Below, one piece after another: positions 5,518-8,744 of a DNA stretch of 8,744 bases. The notes below the pieces were generated by a model. That model did no database searches. It was not told the origin of the DNA and saw nothing but the letters and a program-made list of their open reading frames with translations. Position numbers and translations under genes: made by a program. Source of the stretch: Acidobacteriota bacterium (GTDB taxonomy: Bacteria; Acidobacteriota; Vicinamibacteria; Vicinamibacterales; Vicinamibacteraceae); the NCBI GenBank assembly GCA_023429845.1, contig JAEZCY010000093.1, forward strand, positions 1-8,744, given 5' to 3'. Position 1 is the stretch's first letter. Every line of letters begins with the position of its first letter.

Positions 5518-7518
5518 ATGACTTCGCAGCACGCGTCCACGCCCCCTCCCGCCCCGCCGGCCCGTCCTGGCGACCCACCGCCCAGCGGGCCGCCCGCGCG
5601 GCCGTGGCGCACCGAAGGGGTGCCATCCGGAAAGGACCAGCCGCCGGCGCGCAAGGTACGCTGGCCGATCCTCGCTGCCTGGGCCGTGGGGTACCTGGTG
5701 CTCTTCGGCATCCTCACCCTGCAGGACCGGATGCAGGGCCCTCAGGCCGTCACGTACACGGAGTTCAAAGCGCAGGTCGGCTCGCACAACGTGGCCGAAG
5801 TGTTCGCCCGCGGCAACACGATCGAGGGGTCGCTTCGCAAGCCGGCGCCTGCGCCCGGTGACGGCGACGCGACGTACCAGAACTTCACGACCGAGCGCCC
5901 CACGTTCGCCAATGACGACCTGCTGCTCGAGCTCGACAACTCGAAGGCAAGCGTGCGCGCCACGCCGCTCGTCCGCGAGCGCGGGCTGATCACCAACCTG
6001 GCCATCTCGATGGCGCCGATTCTCCTGCTCGTCGGCTTCTACGTGTTCATGCTGCGTCGGCAGCAGCGCATGATGGGCGGCGGCCTCTTCGGTGGGGGCA
6101 CGCGCAAGCCCGTGGACCCCACGACGGTGCGCGTCACCTTCAACGACGTGGCGGGCATCGACGAAGTGGAAGCCGAGATCAGCGAGATCGTCGATTTCCT
6201 CAAGGATCCGGAGAAGTACCGCCGCCTCGGCGCCCGGGCGCCGAAAGGCGTGCTGCTGGCCGGCGCCCCGGGTACGGGAAAGACGCTGCTGGCGCGGGCG
6301 ACGGCGGGCGAGGCCGACGTGCCGTTCTTCAGCGCCAGCGCGTCCGAGTTCATCGAGATGATCGTGGGCGTCGGCGCGAGCCGTGTCCGCGAGTTGTTCG
6401 CGGAAGCGCGGAAGGTGGCGCCCGCCATCGTGTTCATCGACGAGATCGACACCATCGGCCGGGCCCGCGGCGGGGCACGGTCGATGGGCGGTCACGATGA
6501 GCGCGAGCAGACGCTGAACCAGATTCTCACGGAGATGGACGGCTTCTCCGGGAGCGAGGGCGTCGTGGTGCTTGCCGCCACCAACAGGGCCGACGTCCTC
6601 GACCCGGCACTGATGCGGCCCGGCCGGTTCGACCGGACGATCATGGTGCACGCACCCGATCACAAGGGCCGGACCGCGATCCTGGAGGTCCACACTCGAC
6701 AAATCCCACTGGGACCCGATGTCGATCTCGACCGCATCGCGGCGGCCACGCCGGGCATGACCGGCGCCGAGCTCGCGAACCTCGCCAACGAAGCCGCGCT
6801 GCTCGCGGCGCGGCGCGGCGACTCCCACGTGACGCAGCGCGACCTGACCAACGCGCTCGAGAAGGTGCAGCTCGGCACCGCGCGCCACGTCGTGATCTCG
6901 GACGCCGAGCGTCAGCGGACGGCGTATCACGAGGCGGGCCACGCACTGCTCGGGATGTTGCAGCCAGGTGCGGATCCCGTCCGGAAAGTCTCGATCATCC
7001 CGCGCGGTCGGGCTCTCGGCGTGACGCTTTCGACACCCGATGCCGATCGCTACGGCTACGACGCCCACTACCTTCGCGGCCGCATCGTCGGTGCACTCGG
7101 TGGGATGGCGGCCGAGGAAGAGGTGTATGGCGTGATCACGAGCGGCGCCGAGAGCGACCTGGAAATGGTCACCCGCATCGCCCGCTCGATGATCGGCCGC
7201 TGGGGCATGTCCAAGCGCATCGGCGCCGTGTCCGTCCTGCCGGCCGACGGCGACCCGCGGATGATGGGCGTCTCCGACGCGATGCTCGCTGCCGTGGACG
7301 AGGAGGTGCGGCAGCTCGTCGAGGAGTGCTACGCCGAGGCCCGCCGCTTCGTGAGGGAGCATCGCGCGAAGCTGGACCGCATCGTCGAACAGCTGCTCGA
7401 ACACGAAACGCTGGACGAAGCCGAGGTCTACGCGGCGGCCGGCATCGAGAAGGCTGCCGCCGGGGCGGGCGAGCCCCGGCAGATCGCTGCCGCGCAGGCC
7501 CGCGAGACGACGCCGTGA
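5518..7518 (+). CDS. ftsH: FtsH-type membrane AAA+ zinc metalloprotease (666 aa)
   Basis: This is a processive ATP-driven protease of the cytoplasmic membrane that degrades misfolded membrane proteins and some regulators. Order: Pro-rich N-terminal tail (1-45), transmembrane helix 1 (about 48-68), short periplasmic domain, helix 2 (about 159-179), AAA+ module, M41 peptidase. Walker A is GAPGTGKT (249-256), Walker B IVFIDE (304-309), the second region of homology ends in RPGRFDR with arginine fingers R370 and R373, and the zinc motif is HEAGH (471-475) with D547 as probable third ligand. Two positions differ from E. coli FtsH: the pore-loop Phe of FVG is Ile (I282), and the GGR of the GGRLAEE segment is GGM (M530). 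The ATG at 5518 is preferred: the longer frame from 5344 overlaps the DUF2236 gene and encodes an Arg-rich, non-family N-terminus. It is probably a specialised FtsH paralogue, not the only copy. Confidence 0.93.
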   Translation: MTSQHASTPPPAPPARPGDPPPSGPPARPWRTEGVPSGKDQPPARKVRWPILAAWAVGYLVLFGILTLQDRMQGPQAVTYTEFKAQVGSHNVAEVFARGNTIEGSLRKPAPAPGDGDATYQNFTTERPTFANDDLLLELDNSKASVRATPLVRERGLITNLAISMAPILLLVGFYVFMLRRQQRMMGGGLFGGGTRKPVDPTTVRVTFNDVAGIDEVEAEISEIVDFLKDPEKYRRLGARAPKGVLLAGAPGTGKTLLARATAGEADVPFFSASASEFIEMIVGVGASRVRELFAEARKVAPAIVFIDEIDTIGRARGGARSMGGHDEREQTLNQILTEMDGFSGSEGVVVLAATNRADVLDPALMRPGRFDRTIMVHAPDHKGRTAILEVHTRQIPLGPDVDLDRIAAATPGMTGAELANLANEAALLAARRGDSHVTQRDLTNALEKVQLGTARHVVISDAERQRTAYHEAGHALLGMLQPGADPVRKVSIIPRGRALGVTLSTPDADRYGYDAHYLRGRIVGALGGMAAEEEVYGVITSGAESDLEMVTRIARSMIGRWGMSKRIGAVSVLPADGDPRMMGVSDAMLAAVDEEVRQLVEECYAEARRFVREHRAKLDRIVEQLLEHETLDEAEVYAAAGIEKAAAGAGEPRQIAAAQARETTP

Positions 7519-7582
7519 GCGCCTGACGGCCCGCGGGGATATGACCCGGGTCGGTTCGGGAGGTCGGCTCGTACGGTATTCT

Positions 7583-7587
7583 GGAGG
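7583..7587 (+). promoter_or_regulatory. Shine-Dalgarno for the DAHP synthase gene
   Basis: GGAGG at 7583-7587 is 5 bases before the ATG at 7593 and fixes that start. The rest of the 74-base gap after ftsH shows no T-tailed terminator and no aromatic-repressor operator that I recognise. Confidence 0.75.
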
Positions 7588-7592
7588 TTACG

Positions 7593-8669
7593 ATGTTCCG
7601 CCGGACAGACGACCTTCGCATCACCCAGGTCCGCCCTCTACTGCCGCCTGCGATCCTTCTCGAGGAACTCCCCGTCACCGAGCGCGCCTCGAACGTCGTG
7701 ACGAACGCCCGTCACGCCATCGCCGAGGTGCTCGCGGGTCATGACGGTCGCCTGGTGGTGATCGCCGGGCCCTGCTCGATCCACGACACGCGCGCCGCGC
7801 TCGAGTACGCGGAACGGCTGCGGCCCATTGCCGAGCGATTCAAGGATCAGCTCATCACGGTGATGCGCTGCTACTTCGAGAAGCCGCGCACGACCGTCGG
7901 CTGGAAGGGGCTGGTCAACGACCCCGATCTCGACGAGAGCTACCACATCAACAAGGGGCTCCGCCTGGCGCGTCGGCTGTTGCTCGACGTGAACGACCTC
8001 GGCCTGCCAACGGCCTGCGAGTTTCTCGACACCCAGCTGCCGCAGCACGTTGCCGACCTCACGTCCTGGGTGGCCATCGGCGCCCGTACGACCGAGAGCC
8101 AGGTGCACCGTGAACTCGCGTCGGGCCTGTCGATGCCCGTCGGTTTCAAGAACGGCACCGACGGATCGACCCAGACCGCGGTGGACGCCGTCCTTTCGGC
8201 GCGATCGCCGCACCTATTCCCGTCGGTCACCAAGCAGGGCGTGTCGGCCATTTTCGAGACGACAGGTAACGACACCTGCCACGTCATCCTGCGTGGAGGC
8301 TCGCGTACGGGCCCGAACTACGACGCCGTGGCGGTCGCCGACGCCTGCGAACGCCTGCGCGCCGCCGGCCTGCCCGAGCGGGTGATGATCGACTGTTCGC
8401 ACGGCAACAGCCAGAAGGACCATCGCCGGCAGGTGGAGGTCGCCGCCAGCATCGCGTTGCAGGTCGCCGGCGGATCCACGGCCATCTTCGGCGTCATGCT
8501 CGAGAGCCATCTCGTCGAGGGCCGGCAAAGCTATACGCCCGGCTGTTCGGCCGTCTATGGCCAGAGCATCACCGATGCCTGCCTGTCGTTGGAGCAGACC
8601 GAGCCGCTGTTCGAACAGCTGGCCCGAGCGCAGCAGGCGCGGGGCGTTCGCGTCGGCGCCGCTGTTTGA
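7593..8669 (+). CDS. aroG: 3-deoxy-7-phosphoheptulonate (DAHP) synthase, class I alpha (358 aa)
   Basis: It catalyses the first step of the shikimate pathway, joining phosphoenolpyruvate and erythrose 4-phosphate in the cytoplasm. The sequence aligns with E. coli AroG almost without gaps over its first 200 residues. Metal ligands are C61 (GPCSIHD), H270 (CSHGN), E304 (VMLES) and D328 (TDAC). Substrate-binding segments include R92, K97 (MRCYFEKPRTTVGWKG) and ARTTESQVHRE (164-174). Positions forming the AroG phenylalanine pocket are largely kept: D6, D7, P150, Q151, L179, S180, F209 and S211, although M147 of AroG is Thr here. Feedback inhibition by an aromatic amino acid is therefore likely, Phe being the first guess; the downstream part (CSHGNSQKDHRRQ) looks more AroF/AroH-like, so the isoform label is uncertain. 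Length (358) is close to AroG (350). It stands alone without other shikimate genes nearby. Confidence 0.95.
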   Translation: MFRRTDDLRITQVRPLLPPAILLEELPVTERASNVVTNARHAIAEVLAGHDGRLVVIAGPCSIHDTRAALEYAERLRPIAERFKDQLITVMRCYFEKPRTTVGWKGLVNDPDLDESYHINKGLRLARRLLLDVNDLGLPTACEFLDTQLPQHVADLTSWVAIGARTTESQVHRELASGLSMPVGFKNGTDGSTQTAVDAVLSARSPHLFPSVTKQGVSAIFETTGNDTCHVILRGGSRTGPNYDAVAVADACERLRAAGLPERVMIDCSHGNSQKDHRRQVEVAASIALQVAGGSTAIFGVMLESHLVEGRQSYTPGCSAVYGQSITDACLSLEQTEPLFEQLARAQQARGVRVGAAV

Positions 8670-8680
8670 GCGTGGGGAAG

Positions 8681-8710
8681 GCGTAGCCGTCGCCCCTCCA
8701 GCGACGGGCT
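8681..8710 (+). repeat. REP-like element copy 1: GTAG head plus 7-bp hairpin
   Basis: GTAG (8683-8686) precedes CCGTCGC (8687-8693), loop CCCTCCA (8694-8700) and the exact complement GCGACGG (8701-8707). With a bulged G, two or more further pairs extend the stem to AGCC/GGGCT. It begins 11 bases after the aroG stop, so it could stabilise that transcript's 3' end. The first 11 bases from 8682 (CGTAGCCGTCG) differ at one position from the REP-like element at 4610-4620. Confidence 0.55.
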
Positions 8711-8723
8711 GACTCACCGTCAT

Positions 8724-8744
8724 GCGTAGCCGTCGCCCCCCGGG
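8724..8744 (+). repeat. REP-like element copy 2, cut by the window edge
   Basis: GCGTAGCCGTCGCCCC at 8724-8739 is an exact 16-base direct repeat of 8681-8696, offset by 43 bases. The right arm of the hairpin would lie outside the window. The same-orientation pair suggests a tandem array like the one at 4469-4635. Confidence 0.55.

Noticed and set aside
5161..7404. 747-residue open frame on the minus strand
   Set aside because: Antisense to ftsH, whose family motifs are complete; the product is low-complexity and matches nothing I know.
7555..7582. TTCGGG / TATTCT as a promoter for aroG
   Set aside because: The transcript would start at about the start codon and lose the strong GGAGG ribosome binding site at 7583-7587.

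Overview
The window is GC-rich (about two thirds G+C by eye), with tightly packed genes and long antisense open frames that are typical shadows of high-GC coding. The gene content is a DUF305 protein coupled to a secreted LVIVD-repeat protein, a DUF2236 oxygenase-like protein, an FtsH paralogue and a class I DAHP synthase, with GTAG-headed palindromic repeats between genes. This suggests a free-living Gram-negative bacterium, most plausibly Acidobacteriota (Vicinamibacteria-like). That assignment is an inference from gene content; no rRNA or other marker is present.

Layout: positions 1-771 (minus strand) hold the N-terminal two thirds of a GT4-type glycosyltransferase that runs off the left edge. 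A 93-base divergent gap follows. From 865 everything is on the plus strand: a 68-residue acidic disordered protein with a very strong Shine-Dalgarno; a secreted DUF305 protein; an LVIVD beta-propeller protein overlapping it by 4 bases; a Methyltransf_32-like methyltransferase; an array of degenerate GC-rich tandem repeats ending in a perfect REP-like hairpin; a DUF2236/MpaB-like protein; an FtsH-type membrane AAA+ zinc protease; and a DAHP synthase very close to E. coli AroG. The window closes with two direct copies of a second, related GTAG-headed hairpin, the last cut by the edge.

The clearest functional unit is the DUF305-LVIVD pair: ATGA start-stop overlap, two predicted exported products, histidine-rich motifs in one and eight mature-region cysteines in the other. 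It looks like a two-protein envelope system of unknown function. The methyltransferase follows after 35 bases and may share the transcript. The genes downstream of the repeat array (DUF2236, ftsH, aroG) have unrelated housekeeping or stress roles, and same-strand proximity is the only sign of cotranscription. No phage, insertion sequence, CRISPR array, tRNA or rRNA was seen, and no stretch over 300 bases lacks a gene.
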